64,000 nt of DNA from Aphrocallistes beatrix (GCA_963281255.1 OY725506.1:725001-789000), one strand, 5' to 3'; shown: positions 12,843-23,614, counted from the first letter of the stretch. Translations and numbers: made by a program. Notes: generated from the sequence alone by a model not told the origin.

Positions 12843-13600
12843 CTAAAAACCCCATGTCAACCGTTGGAAGCTAGACTCTAGCCCATTTTGGAATTTATTT
12901 ACTTTATGTATCTATTGTAAACAAAAGTAAACAAATTGATGATCGAATTTACTCGAAAATATGATATTCGAAATCTACACCCCTAAAACCCCATGTTAAC
13001 CGTTGTAAGCAAGTTTCTGGCATATTTTTGAGATTTGTTTACTTTATGCATCTACGTAATGTAAACAAAAGTAAACAAATAATTTATCATATACATCTGA
13101 AAATATGATATTCGAAATCTACACCCCTGAAAATCCCATGTCATCCGTTGGAAGCTAGTCTCTAGCATATTTTGAGATTTGTTTACTTTATGTATCTAAT
13201 GTTAACAAAGTAAACAATAATTTATCATATAGATTTGAAAATATTATATTCGAAATCTACATCCCTAAAAACCCCATGTCAACCGTTTAAAGCAAGTTTC
13301 TGGCATATTTTTGAGATTTGTTTACTTTATGTATTTAATGTAAACAAAAGTAAACAAATAATTTATCATATACATCTGAAAATATGATATTCGAAATCTA
13401 CACCCCTAAAAACCCCATGTCAACCGTTGAAAGCAAGTTTCTAGCATATTTTTGAGATTTGTTTACTTTATGTATCTATTGCAAACAAAAGTAAACAAAT
13501 AATTTATCAAATAGATCTGAAAATATGATATTCGAAATCTACACCTCTGAAAACCCCAAGTCGCCCGTTGGAAGCTAGTCTCTAGCATTATTTTCAAAAT
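12843..13600 (+). repeat. ~140-bp tandem repeats, forward array
   Basis: About six units with a period near 140 bp; the landmark CCCATG followed by YMRCCGTT recurs at about 12850, 12989, 13135, 13272, 13413 and 13554. Each unit contains 'gatattcgaaatctacacccct' and an internal inverted pair TTTACTTT...AAAGTAAAC able to fold. Units in the opposite orientation occur at 14010-14379 and 22560-22930, and one degraded copy is at 38040-38160 in a PARP intron. Confidence 0.88.
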
Positions 13601-13743
13601 TCATCAAATGGTGTGAAAATATGTATATAAAGGTGTGAAAATATGCACATAATTTTTTTTTTCTATACACTATAATACATTTAAGATATTAAACATAAGT
13701 TGTAGCTTTGGAGTATTATTAATATTGACGATCTATTGGAATA

Positions 13744-14001
13744 TCGTGTCGCAACACGTGTTGCGACATGTGTTGCGACATGTGTTGCAACACGTGTTGC
13801 GACATGTGTTGCGACATGTGTTGCGACATGTGTTGCAACACGTGTTGCGACATGTGTTGCGACATGTGTTGCGACATGTGTTGCGACATGTGTTGCAACA
13901 CGTGTTGCGACATGTGTTGCGACATGTGTTGCGACATGTGTTGCGACATGTGTTGCAACATGTGTTGCGACATGTGTTGCGACATGTGTTGCAACACATG
14001 T
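13744..14001. repeat. 12-bp minisatellite (GCGACATGTGTT)n with higher-order variant
   Basis: About 21 copies of the 12-mer GCGACATGTGTT. Every fourth or fifth unit is the variant GCAACACGTGTT, giving a regular super-period. Both variants are centred on palindromes (ACATGT, ACACGTGT with an E-box CACGTG). Several frames are open because 12 is divisible by three and the unit has no stop; these are not genes. It lies exactly between the forward and reverse 140-bp arrays. Confidence 0.93.
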
Positions 14002-14009
14002 GTTTACAT

Positions 14010-14379
14010 TAGATTCATAAAGTAAACAAATCTCAAAATATGCTAGAGACTAGCTTCCAACGGATGACATGGGATTTTCAGGGGTGTAGATTTCGAATAT
14101 CATATTTTTAGATGTATATGATAAATTATTTGTTTACTTTTGCTAACAATAGATACATAAAGTAAACAAATTCAAAAATCTGCTAGAAACTTGCTTTCAA
14201 CGGTTGACATGGGGTTTTCAGGGGTGTAGATTTCGAATATAATATTTTCAGATCTATATGATAAATTTTTTGTTTACTTTTGTTTACAATGGATACATAA
14301 TGTATACAAATCTCAAAAATAGTCTATAGACTAGCTTCCAACGGGTGGCATGGGGCTTTCAGGGGTGTAGATTTCGAAT
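14010..14379 (-). repeat. ~140-bp tandem repeats, reverse array (left part)
   Basis: Inverse orientation of the 12843-13600 units. The marker 'ggggtgtagatttcgaat' recurs at about 14082, 14221 and 14362. The array is cut in the motif TTTCGAAT by the KDZ-like transposon and continues at 22560. Confidence 0.85.
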
Positions 14380-14856
14380 TAGGGTTGTAAAGGGTGAGAA
14401 ACTTTCCGGGAATATTCCCGGGAATTTATAAGACCTGGAAATTTTCGGGAATTTTCGTTTTTCTTAAATATTGAGAAATATTCAAAGATTTTACTGTGCC
14501 GACTATAATATTGTATAGTGGCCCAGTTCTAAAATGCATTATTTTGTTTGTTTGTTTGTATTTGTGAATAGACCTGTCCTGGCTACATCATTATACATTA
14601 AATTTGGCAAGTAGATATGAAAAGTCCATCTAATTTGCATCTCGGTATATGATTTTCCAACCAGCCACAATTTTTGTATTCAATATTTTGAATTGTAATG
14701 TCATTCACGAGAATCACAAGATTTAGAACAATTATAGCCAATATACTTTTCATTTCAATGAGGTTAAATAAAACTCGGTTAAAATTTGTCATATATTTAT
14801 TGACTAGAGCTGTAGCCAATATATTATTATAAGCTATGAGGTAACAAAAAGTACGG

Positions 14857-14943
14857 AGAGCATGCTCTTTAGGTACGGAGAGCATGCTCCTTAGAAGTAC
14901 AGAGAGCATGCTCCTTAGAAGTACGGAGAGCATGCTCCTTAGA
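14857..14943 (+). repeat. Left subterminal array of the KDZ element
   Basis: Four ~21-bp units of the form GTACGGAGAGCATGCTCCTTA, entered through 'taacaaaaagtacgg'. The right-hand array at 21367-21545 is the inverse and ends with 'ccgtactttttgtta'. Subterminal inverted arrays are commonly transposase-binding sites; that role is inferred here. Confidence 0.82.
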
Positions 14944-15082
14944 ATTATATATTGTAGTACTAGTCAATATAATATTTTAAAATCGTTATCACTTTATCTA
15001 ACGATAACTGCATTTCTGGTATAATGAAATTTTTAAGATGTGGTAAATAATTTGCATGCCCTATAATCAATACCTTACCGCT

Positions 15083-15212
15083 ATAGTGGTTGTGAAGCTG
15101 TTATAAACTACTATGACCAAGATATATATTATGTGGTTTCCAAACAGCACTTGTTTAGAAACCACATAAAATATGTCTTGGTTTTAGAAGTTCACAAGTA
15201 TCACAACCACCA
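15083..15212. repeat. Imperfect hairpin/MITE-like inverted repeat
   Basis: TAGTGGTTGTGAAGC at the left pairs with the region ending TCACAACCACCA at the right. An inner stem pairs CCAAGATATATATTATGTGG with CCACATAAAATATGTCTTGG around a short loop. It lies about 70 bp upstream of the transposase start and could be a small MITE or a structured promoter region. Confidence 0.55.
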
Positions 15213-15282
15213 ACCACATAAATAGATGAAGTGAATAACTGTCGCAAACTGTTTTATTTTATAAGTATAATACTTATTTGTA

Positions 15283-18200
15283 ATGTCGAATAATCGAGGA
15301 GCTGATAAAGTACATCTGACTGAACTTGCACCTGTCTCAAGTAAAAGGAGGCGTACAGAAGAACTATCTCTCTCTCAACTCCAAATAGAAGACTTTTCAA
15401 TAAGTAAATCAGACTATCCATCAACTATCCGTAAGTTGTATTAGTAATATGCATATTAAAAACATTTTCAGCATCTGTATAGCAGAAACTAAGTTAGAAA
15501 CAGGGCAGATAGTACTAAGTTAAATTATTTAATAGACGAGCTTCCATACGACTGTGATGGACCTCAGGCCAATGCAGATCATGGAATGGCTCTGCATATT
15601 CTAAATCTCTCACCTGTTGATCGATATATACATTCTCTTCTCCATAATGGAAAATTATGGAAATTGACAAATACACGGATAATAGCTATGTGTGATTATG
15701 TAGACGATGAAGGTATTTATTTTCTTTGAAAATATTTTTATTTATTTACGATCAAGTAGAATCAATTTTGTTTTCATTCATTTAGAGAAACGAACCCTCT
15801 GTCCGTCTACAATTGTAATAATCGATTCATTACTATGTACAGCATGCAGAGATAAGCAGTGTCTACATGCTAAAGCCGCCCAGCTAGCAATTGATGATCA
15901 TTTATTTCAAGAGGTTGATGCGAAAAACCATGCAGGATTTGATATTCACTTTTTGACTGAAAATTCTGCAATATTAGCCGACGCTTCTACTTTTCACCTT
16001 TTCAATTGCAAGGTAACTAGAAGTTATTAATAATTATAACATAAATTTACGGTTGGTTTAATTTTTTACAAAGCACGCTTCGCGCACTTGCATAGCAGGG
16101 AAATTAAGATATCCACATACGTCATTTCTTTGAAGTATTAATAACAATAGTCTATTGAGGTGTCGCACAATGATATCTATAGTGAAAGTGAAGCCATATA
16201 TATTGTATAGAAAAGGTATGAAAAATTGTCTTCCATTATTTTTGCAGAGATGTGAAAATTTCGCTTAGATCTTCAAACTTAATCATAGACTCATTATTAT
16301 TTATCTGTGTGCCAAATTTCACATTTCTAGCACCTCCCAGTTCCTCAATCAATTCTGCACAAACAAAAAAACATAAAAAAAACAAAAAACCATTGCGTTT
16401 TAATATATAAGATATATTATTATACATAATCTTAATTATTTCCGATAGGAAGGCAATTGGTTTTGCAGAACATGCATAAAGCCCTGTAACCTTAAATCGT
16501 CATTTCTAGAAATGTTACCGCTTTCTATACCTAATTGTGGAGACTATAGTGAACAGAAATATGAATCAATTTCTCGTACCCCAATTCCAATACACCTTGA
16601 TGATAATCTTTCCAGTGTCTATGATAATCAGCTGAAGTATGGGCTTCAATTACCTTATGATATTAAGCCTGAAAAAATGAACTGTGTCAATGGTTATCCA
16701 TTTCGTGATCTAAAGCCAGCACGTTCAGCGAAAGGAATCATTATATACACTGATAGTGATGTAATTTCATTAGCAGGCCATCAAGGTACTGTTACTAATT
16801 GATTTATAATAAACTTGCAGTATATTATGTTTTAATTCTTCATATATTTAGTATTCAATGGGACTTGCACTGGTAAATGTAGATGTTTCGCCGTCTATGA
16901 TGGATCATCTGATTTGCTTCTTAACATAGACAACCACTATTTCGTCCATTATTCATTACTATATGAATACAGCGAACTAATGACTATGTCTCGGAATACT
17001 CTTCAAGGATTTGTTAGGTAAGTTGTTAAATTTTTATTTTCCTACGGATACATGTGCTTACATTTAATAAAAGTGTTAAATATGCGGAAAATAATCCTGA
17101 AGTTAAAATTTAAGCCAGTAATTCTGATCAAGGGGTAGGAGTAATACCCTCATTAAGTACCTGATTCACCACGAGTTTCTTGGGATAGTTTCCTTTTAAG
17201 GTATTTATTTCTATTTACTAAGATGGATGTGTGCACTTTACTCTATGGCAAAGGGGTACGCCGACCGAGAAAGGTTCAGAGCCATTGACAAAAAAATATG
17301 AAAAATATCATTTTAACCTTAATTTATCAATCTTAATTTAATTAGAGCAAAGAATCGGAAACTGGTCAGGCTGGGGAGGCCGGAGAAAATACGCTATCAC
17401 ATATTTCACCACGCATGGAATACATACCTCCGCTTAGTGAATATAAATTACACAGAAAGTTTTACATGCTCAATATGCAAAAGTCGTCCGGATGTAGTCA
17501 TATTTGATGGAATTACTCTAGGAACGGTTAAGAAACTCCCGCCCCCAACATTAAAATTCGACGAAAATCAACATATACCTTCTGTTCCTCAGTCAACTCG
17601 CATAGTCATTCTTTCTAAAGCAGTACGAAGGGAAATATCACAATATTTGCAAAATGGACTCCCTACTTGTGCCTTTAAACGGTTACTTCAGTCAATTGAC
17701 CCAAAAGCTCTTGCTGACTACATACAATCTTGTAGTATTCAGGAAAACGATGTTGTTACTAGTTGTAATGATCGTGCCGGAGAAATAATTCAATATTTCT
17801 CTAGGAATGAACCAATATCTGGAGTTTTCCAATTTTCAATCTTAGAGCAGAGCGAACTTGTAGTAATTGTCAAGTTATCCAAGGGCAAATTTGTCCAAGA
17901 AAATATGCTTGTTCCTATTTTTCGTAAAATGTATACTTTGGAGAGATTGTTGCTGTCTTTAGACCCGAAAAAGAAAACTGACGCCGAAGGAAATGTATCA
18001 TTAGCATTAAACTCAATCATATGTCCACTTCTAGTTTGGATAATGGAAAGACTAGAGATTTTATATTCTATGGAATCAAGAAGATTAATACCTTTTGAAT
18101 CAGTAGTTTCGGATTATTTTTCGTTTTATTTTCCAGCATTTAAAACGAATTACAAGTAAGTGTCCTATAATTAGTATCTAACCCAAACAGTTGTACGAAT

Positions 18201-18841
18201 GCCTGTATTAATTCAGTTATAATATTTAGGTTACCAATCTATGAACAAGATGATAATGAAGTAAATAAAGAATATTTTTGTAGAAAGAATTTTCCAAGCC
18301 ATCAAACTTTATCACCAGGAATGATCATGATGACTTGCCAACATCAAATCTGTTATGGATTCCAAATTTTAAGGCAAAAAGAATCTACTGTGGGTATTCT
18401 AAACCTTCTGCTCACTCAATTCGATGTTCCACCCCGCATTATCATCTACGATAATGCGTGTAATCTACAAAAGACATGTATGATCAGGTACGTAATAGTA
18501 TAACCATATAATATAAATATTAAAATCACTGCTTTCCAACCATCGTTGTCATAGTAAGAAATAGCATTTAGCAATATAATCTTTCTTTCAGAGATCCCAA
18601 AGCGTTTCAACAGACGGCTTTTCTGGTTGATCGATTTCATTCAAGAAACCACAAATGTACACCTTTCTATTCTATGAAACACATCTCAGAAAACAAGTTA
18701 AATCGAATTAATTCCCAAATTTGCGAGCAGCTCTTCTCGATTATTCGAAGAATTTCTACACAGATAGCCTATATGAGACTAGAGAACGTTTTCTACACTA
18801 CCCGTTACTTTTTAGCGATAATTAACCAGATGCAGCAATGA
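15283..18841 (+). CDS. KDZ-like transposase (HMGXB3/Zisupton-related), apparently intact
   Basis: Eight exons join in phase to 790 aa without a stop: 15283-15430, 15536-15712, 15786-16012, 16449-16785, 16852-17017, 17346-18155, 18230-18487, 18592-18841; all introns GT-AG. Visible landmarks: an early Cys pair (LCTACRDKQC) and a Cys-rich stretch (WFCRTCIKPC); CTGKCRC; then FTCSICKSRPDVVIFDG with TLG; TCQHQICYGF; IIYDNACNLQKTCMIR; FLVDRFHSRNHKCTPF; and NSQICEQLFSIIRRIS. The order C-x2-C...DG, YDNACNL, DRFH-x3-H-x-C and NSQxCEQ is the signature I associate with KDZ transposases. Likely catalytic acids are Asp of IFDG, Asp of YDNAC and Glu of CEQ (inferred). It would catalyse excision and insertion of its own element in the nucleus. 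Confidence 0.87.
16246..16420. repeat. Dispersed repeat, copy 1 (in a transposase intron)
   Basis: About 170 bp closely matching 23277-23438 in the same orientation (shared 'catagactcattattattta', 'gccaaatttcacatttctag', 'tgcgttttaatatataagat'). It lies in the third intron of the transposase gene. No coding capacity; its class is unknown. Confidence 0.8.
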
Positions 18842-18911
18842 TATACTAGTAGTATGTTAATTATAATTCTGTCATACTATCTTGTGAGATACCAGTTGAG
18901 TATTATTACAA

Positions 18912-20840
18912 TTACTTAATTGTCCTACATTTAAAACATATAAAGTTTGGTACTTCTCCTTGAACATCTGGAAATCCCATGCAGGATTTATGGTACAACT
19001 TCTGACAATTAGTACACTTTGCGAGGTAGTTGAAGGCGTACTCTGGTAACCGACAGACACAAATTAAGGGAATCGTGATTTGCGTCCTCCTTTTATCAGA
19101 TCTCTTCACTGCAACACTTGGAAAGGCAGTCAGATGTTTCGCTTCTAGACACTTTTTGAGATGCTGCCTCATTCGGTTTTGACGCCATTTCACACTCGTT
19201 GGATTGCCACCTAGTGCCACCGTAAGGCATACAGCAGCGGCGAATAAGCCGCAATCAGCACCGCCCTGCTGCTGCTGGATCGGCTCGATTATTACATCAA
19301 GTTCATCTCTTAGTTCTCTTCGGTAGAGCGATGCAAGTTGGGCCTTAATTTATATATTCAAATAGCCACGGTATAATGAATCGTATAGGAACACCTGATC
19401 TGACTCGCTCCTCGATACAATCCAGTGTAATGAGCCATCGTGATGGATTTGGATGCTCTGTGTTTCGGCGGGGATAAATTGACGTTTCTGAAAAGCACAA
19501 TGTTAAGTTTACAATTATAGTACGCTTCTAAATATTCCGTCATTGAAATGTCAATAACTTACTTGACTTAGAATCGTATCTTGCAAACCACGAACGTGCA
19601 GAAATTGATTGAGTAAAACAGCACCTATAATATCAATATTTGTCTTAATTAAGTTCATGTCTAATTTATTATTTATGTTATGTTATAGTATGCATATGCC
19701 CAAACTATTGAATAAATTATTTGGAGTACGATTTATAATTTAAATTCTTACACTGAAAACGTTCATTGTCACATCTGTCAAAAGTGTATTCTCGTGGCTT
19801 AGCTCGTGTAAAGCAACCTTCATGTCCACATCAGATATACTTCTGTTTGAAAGAACATCTTGTGCCGTACCAATTTCTCGCTCTGAAGAGTGAAAAGTGC
19901 AATCGGGTTGCTGAACTCTTTCCGTGGCTATTGACATAGCTATTTCAATAAACAATATAATTATAATCAAATGAATTCGATTAGTTTTAGTAAAAGAATT
20001 ATCACATACTTTGAGTATTCTTCACAGGGGTATCAGCTATTAAGGGAAAGAAATGAGTGGGTTGTCGAGGTGGTTGTATAGATAGGCAACTATCTTCACT
20101 TAACGAGCAAGATTCTGCAAAAAACTCCAGGCTAACAGGGTCAGGTAAGACAATTTTATCACCATCAGAATCAGATGAGACTACATCATCAACAACTAGT
20201 TGACTTTCTCTTTTGGGACTTGAGTGCGGAGATCTGTCTCGAATTTCACTTGAAACTGGCTCAATACCCTTATACGCGTTAAGTATTGCCACTAAAACAT
20301 TAGCCTTGGAATTTCTGACATTACTAAAAGGGTATTTATTTGGCCACCAGTTCGGTTTGAGAGTCGAATTCCCCCAGAAAAATCGTTTCCGACCTGAAAC
20401 AAAAAATAATATCTGTTAAGGCTCTGAAATAATTACGTAATGGCTATTACGAGCCCTTCGTTAGGCTAAAAATACATTTCAGAAAATATTTAAAACTTGC
20501 CGATAGATCGCTGCGTGACTAGAACCACCAGTTTGCGAAGAATAGGAACACTTAGAGTAGAAAAATTCCCTTCTGAAAGTAACCTTAGATCATTTCTATC
20601 CTGATCAGGTTTGGTCAAGGGTTCGTTTACTCGCCCCGATCGGTGAACTGAAGATATCAAGGCCTGCCACACCTCCTCTTTGTGCTTCGATGCAAACTCC
20701 TTAAAAGGTTCTGCTCCGAAGACATTCACTTGCCCGTTCCAAGTGAAAGTTGCCCCTATAGCCTCTCCTGTGACTTTGGAGAACAATTCCAGAGCATTCT
20801 GCAAGTGTTGACGCGCGTTAGATTTCGTCACTCGCGGCAT
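18912..20840 (-). pseudogene. Transposon-borne Ulp1-like (C48) protease with PHD finger, one internal stop
   Basis: Five exons on the minus strand: 20840-20501, 20393-20010, 19939-19754, 19624-19563, 19487-18912, 515 sense codons in phase. The first intron uses a GC-AG pair (G|GCAAGT). The N-terminus (from MPRVTKS) contains a W-rich RKRFFWGN...PNWWP segment. The protease part has HVRGLQDTIL, then catalytic His (DGSLHWIV), Asp (FLYDSLY), and QQQGGADCGLFA with the catalytic Cys. The C-terminus is a C4HC3 PHD-like finger (CVCRL...CTNCQKLYHKSC...FICFKC). A TAA at 19352-19350 falls between the His/Asp and Cys parts, so as read the product is split. It could be a young nonsense mutation, an allele, a sequencing error, or spliced around. 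Ulp1-like proteases remove SUMO-type modifiers; such genes travel with several DNA transposons. Confidence 0.8.
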
Positions 20841-21366
20841 AGCTGTATTTACATACAAGTATGTTGGGCATGTCAAGTATTGAAAAGTTTATTTGAGAAT
20901 TAAGAAAGTTTGTAAACACACTCGTATACATAGATAATTTATGTAAGTTAACTGACAAGAATAGCTATTTTAATTATTAATTAAGAGATGCATTATAAAC
21001 TAATAGTACTAAAGGCCTATTTAAATTGAATAACATACTAATCTACTTGGGTGGGTTTGTTCACACTTGCGGAAACACAACTAGGCTAGCTACGAAACTC
21101 CTAACAAAAATGTACCTTATTGCGCGGATATGTAAGCATAATTAATCCAGACATCCCTAGAAGCGCCGATATTTTTTTTATTAATCTTAATTTCCTGATA
21201 AAATATAAGAATGATATCTAAACAAACTTCATTGAAATAGTACTCCTTGAAATTAAATACGTAGTTATTTGATTGCATAGCTCGCATTTCCTACTTTCTA
21301 AGTGCGCTCACAGCACTTCTATGAAGTTAATTAATAATAATTTATTATGCGCTCCGTACTTTTAAG

Positions 21367-21545
21367 AAGTTGTTCTTTGTACTTCTAAGGAGCATGCTCT
21401 CCGTACTTAAGGAGCATGCTCTCCGTACTTAAGGAGCATGCTCTCCGTACCTAAAGAGCATGCTCTCCGTACCTAAGGAGCATGCTCTCCGTACCTAAGG
21501 AGCATGCTCTCCGTACCTAAGGAGCATGCTCTCCGTACTTTTTGT
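21367..21545 (-). repeat. Right subterminal array of the KDZ element
   Basis: About eight 21-22-bp units, AAGGAGCATGCTCTCCGTACT/C, in inverse orientation to 14857-14943. The core GAGCATGCTC is a perfect palindrome and is also the core of the KDM4 intron array at 29515-30715. Confidence 0.88.
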
Positions 21546-21595
21546 TATATGAAGCTATAAGCTTCTGTTTATCTCATATCAGTTTTAACTTAATA

Positions 21596-22164
21596 CAGTC
21601 AGGGTCGCTTATTATGAACCCGCTTAATATGAACATTCGTTTATTATGAACTAACCTCCTGCTCCCAATTTCATTTTCTAGATAGGATTTGTATTGAATC
21701 AAGTTCGCTTAATATGAAACAAGGCTGGATTCAGTTAACCGGTTAACAGGCTAACCGCCGTCAATCACGGTTAACGGTTAAGAAATTTTTGGACCGGTTA
21801 GCCGATCTGCTTTATTTTGTAAATATTTAGACTAATTTCATTGTTTTTCGATGAAGATTTATGAATATTACTTCTAAAATTTTGATATTACAATATTATT
21901 ACAATTTTTCTAACCAAATAGTATATTTCGAGACCACTGAATATTGTAAATTTTTCAATATCAGGTTAATTAATTAAATATTAGTCGACAAATCCATATT
22001 TATACTAATTAATATTGACATCGGTTAACCGGTTAACCGCCCTGGAGGAAACCAAAATAACCGACCCCGAATATCGGTTAACCAACCCTAGCCCTGTATG
22101 AAATATCTCTATTATGAACATATTTTTTGGTCCCCTGGTGGTTCATAATAAGCGATCCTGACTG
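21596..22164. mobile_element. pogo/Tc-like MITE inside the KDZ element
   Basis: TA-flanked 569-bp unit. The left end CAGTCAGGGTCGCTTATTATG and the right end, its inverse (AATAAGCGATCCTGACTG), are about 26-bp inverted repeats. Further 'cgcttaatatgaac' copies lie inside the left end. No coding frame. It contains the hAT-like MITE at 21720-22096. Confidence 0.8.
21720..22096. mobile_element. hAT-like MITE, innermost of the nest
   Basis: A 377-bp insert with imperfect inverted ends rich in GGTTAACCGGTTAAC (left CAAGGCTGGATTCAGTTAAC, right inverse ...TTAACCAACCCTAGCCCTG). TATGAAA occurs immediately outside both ends (21713-21719 and 22097-22103), a 7-8-bp target duplication as in hAT elements. 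Non-coding. Confidence 0.68.
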
Positions 22165-22559
22165 TAATGACTAGTCAGAAACGTACTGTTAGACTATTTG
22201 ATAGGTTTCCCGATTGTTATAACTACGTATATAGAAAAATCGGCTAACTTATACTTACAAGTAGTATGCGATTTTGTATTACATTTATTATTGATCCATC
22301 TTGAATCAGTTCGGCACTGGTTGTATAATTTACATTTTTTTTTCATTTTTCCTTTATTTTTTTGAGTATTTAGAGGCAAATAAAGAAAGGTTTTAATTGA
22401 ATTCAATTTTTTTACCTCAGAGAAATGCCTCAGAAACAATCAGATTTATTTAAACACTATAGCAGAAATTTCCAGTTCTTATAAATTCCCGGGAATATTC
22501 CCGGAAAGTTTCCTGGAAAGTTTCCACATTTGAAAATTCCCGGGAATTTTGCAACCCTA

Positions 22560-22935
22560 TTTCGAATATAATATTTTCAGATCTATATGATAAATTTTTT
22601 GTTTACTTTTGTTTACAATAGATACATAATGTATACAAATCTCAAAAATAGTCTATAGACTAGCTTCCAACGGGTGGCATGGGGTTTTCAGGGGTGTAGA
22701 TTTCGAATATCATATTTTCGAGTAAATTTGATGATCAAATTTTTTACTTTTGTTTACAATAGATACATAAAGTAAAAAAATTACAAAAAATGGGCTGGAG
22801 ACTAGCTCTTCCAACGGTTAACATTGGGTTTTTAGTGCTGTAGATTTCGAATATTATATTTTCGGATCCATATGAGAAATTATTCGTCGACTTTGTTTAC
22901 AATATTTATAAACGAAAAAATTCCAAAATATGTTA
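22560..22935 (-). repeat. ~140-bp tandem repeats, reverse array (right part)
   Basis: Continuation of the 14010-14379 array after the KDZ insertion, starting with the second copy of TTTCGAAT. About two and a half units, increasingly diverged, run to the right inverted terminus of the outer element. Confidence 0.8.
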
Positions 22936-23027
22936 GATTGAGTGACTACAGGCGCCCGCAGGGCGACTCTGCGGACACACAGTGTCCGCAAGCCGCACAG
23001 CACAAGCAAACGAAGCGTGCTTGTTAA

Positions 23028-23614
23028 CATTATGCTCAAATTATTTTATGACGGGAAATTATATCATTACAAACGCAATGAAATAGAATCGTGTAAATCG
23101 CTTTTATAAAAACCTGATAATTGATTGGTTCTCGCTTGCGCCAATGAGTTTCAATCACAAATAGTCCCTTCGATTGTATGCATTGTAAATGTATTCACTG
23201 CTGTTTGATCCCAATGTCTTGGTATTATAAAATAACGAATTTAATTGGTCAGCACAATTTGAAACCTCTCAGTGAGGTGTGAAGATTTCACTTAGATCTT
23301 CGAACATAATCGTAGACTCATTATTATTTACCTGTGCGCCAAATTTCACATTTCTAGCACCTACCAAGTTGCTCAATCAACTCTACACAAACAAATAAAA
23401 AAACCTTTGCGTTTTAATATATAAGATATACGATGGAGCTGCACTATCAGTCTGTTGACTGACATTTTTAGATTTTCATGATCAGAATAATACCCCACTA
23501 TAGGAATACTCTTTTATAATATGATACCACCAATTTAATCTTTATTACAAATAAAACGAAGTCAGAGATCAATATACGTATATTATACAAGTATAAGAAA
23601 TAATTTCAATTGAT
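23028..23614. repeat. Intergenic with dispersed repeat, copy 2
   Basis: 23277-23438 is the second copy of the 16246-16420 repeat. Directly after it, 'gatggagctgcactatcagtctgttgactgacattt' (about 23434-23470) recurs inverted at 49890-49925. TTTATT at 23541-23546 reads AATAAA on the minus strand, about 70 bp past the AREL1 stop, and is its likely polyadenylation signal. Confidence 0.65.

Larger units (their letters stand above)
14380..22559. mobile_element. KDZ/Zisupton-like DNA transposon, 8.2 kb, with 8-bp target duplication
   Basis: Ends are inverted repeats: TAGGGTTGTAAAGG at 14380 and, reversed, TAGGGTTGCAAAAT at 22559. Both continue into ACTTTCCGGGAATATTCCCG and GGGAATTTATAAG; the right end has an extra ~30 bp. 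TTTCGAAT is duplicated at 14372-14379 and 22560-22567, and the interrupted 140-bp repeat resumes in register, so both boundaries are firm. Inside are subterminal arrays around GAGCATGCTC on both sides (inverted to each other), a KDZ-like transposase on +, and a Ulp1-PHD gene on -, converging tail to tail near 18841/18912. Zisupton-type elements are known for large size and (from memory) 8-bp duplications. The intact transposase frame suggests recent activity. Confidence 0.88.
11812..23027. mobile_element. Large TTAA-flanked inverted-repeat element (outermost of a nest)
   Basis: The two ends are mutual inverted repeats over about 65-75 bp. Left is TTAACAAGCGCGGTTCG followed by GCTTGCGGACACTGTGTATC; right, read in reverse, is TTAACAAGCACGCTTCG then GCTTGCGGACACTGTGTGTC. 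TTAA at 11812-11815 and 23024-23027 fits a TTAA target duplication, as used by piggyBac and Kolobok elements. Subtracting later insertions (12032-12802 and 14380-22559) leaves about 2.2 kb of mostly tandem repeats in opposite orientations around a 12-bp minisatellite. No transposase belongs to this layer, so it is probably non-autonomous and moved in trans. Superfamily assignment is uncertain because no transposase is visible. Confidence 0.72.

Noticed and set aside
13744-14001. Possible CRISPR-like array
   Set aside because: No unique spacers between repeats, eukaryotic context, no cas genes. The same reasoning rejects the 29.5-30.7 kb and 62.5-62.7 kb arrays.
13719-14025. Five overlapping frames of simple His/Val/Cys/Arg repeats
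   Set aside because: Product of the 12-bp minisatellite; the open frame is a consequence of unit length and composition.
14598-14933. 111-codon minus-strand frame in the KDZ left end
   Set aside because: Its start is built from the subterminal repeats and the rest has no domain.
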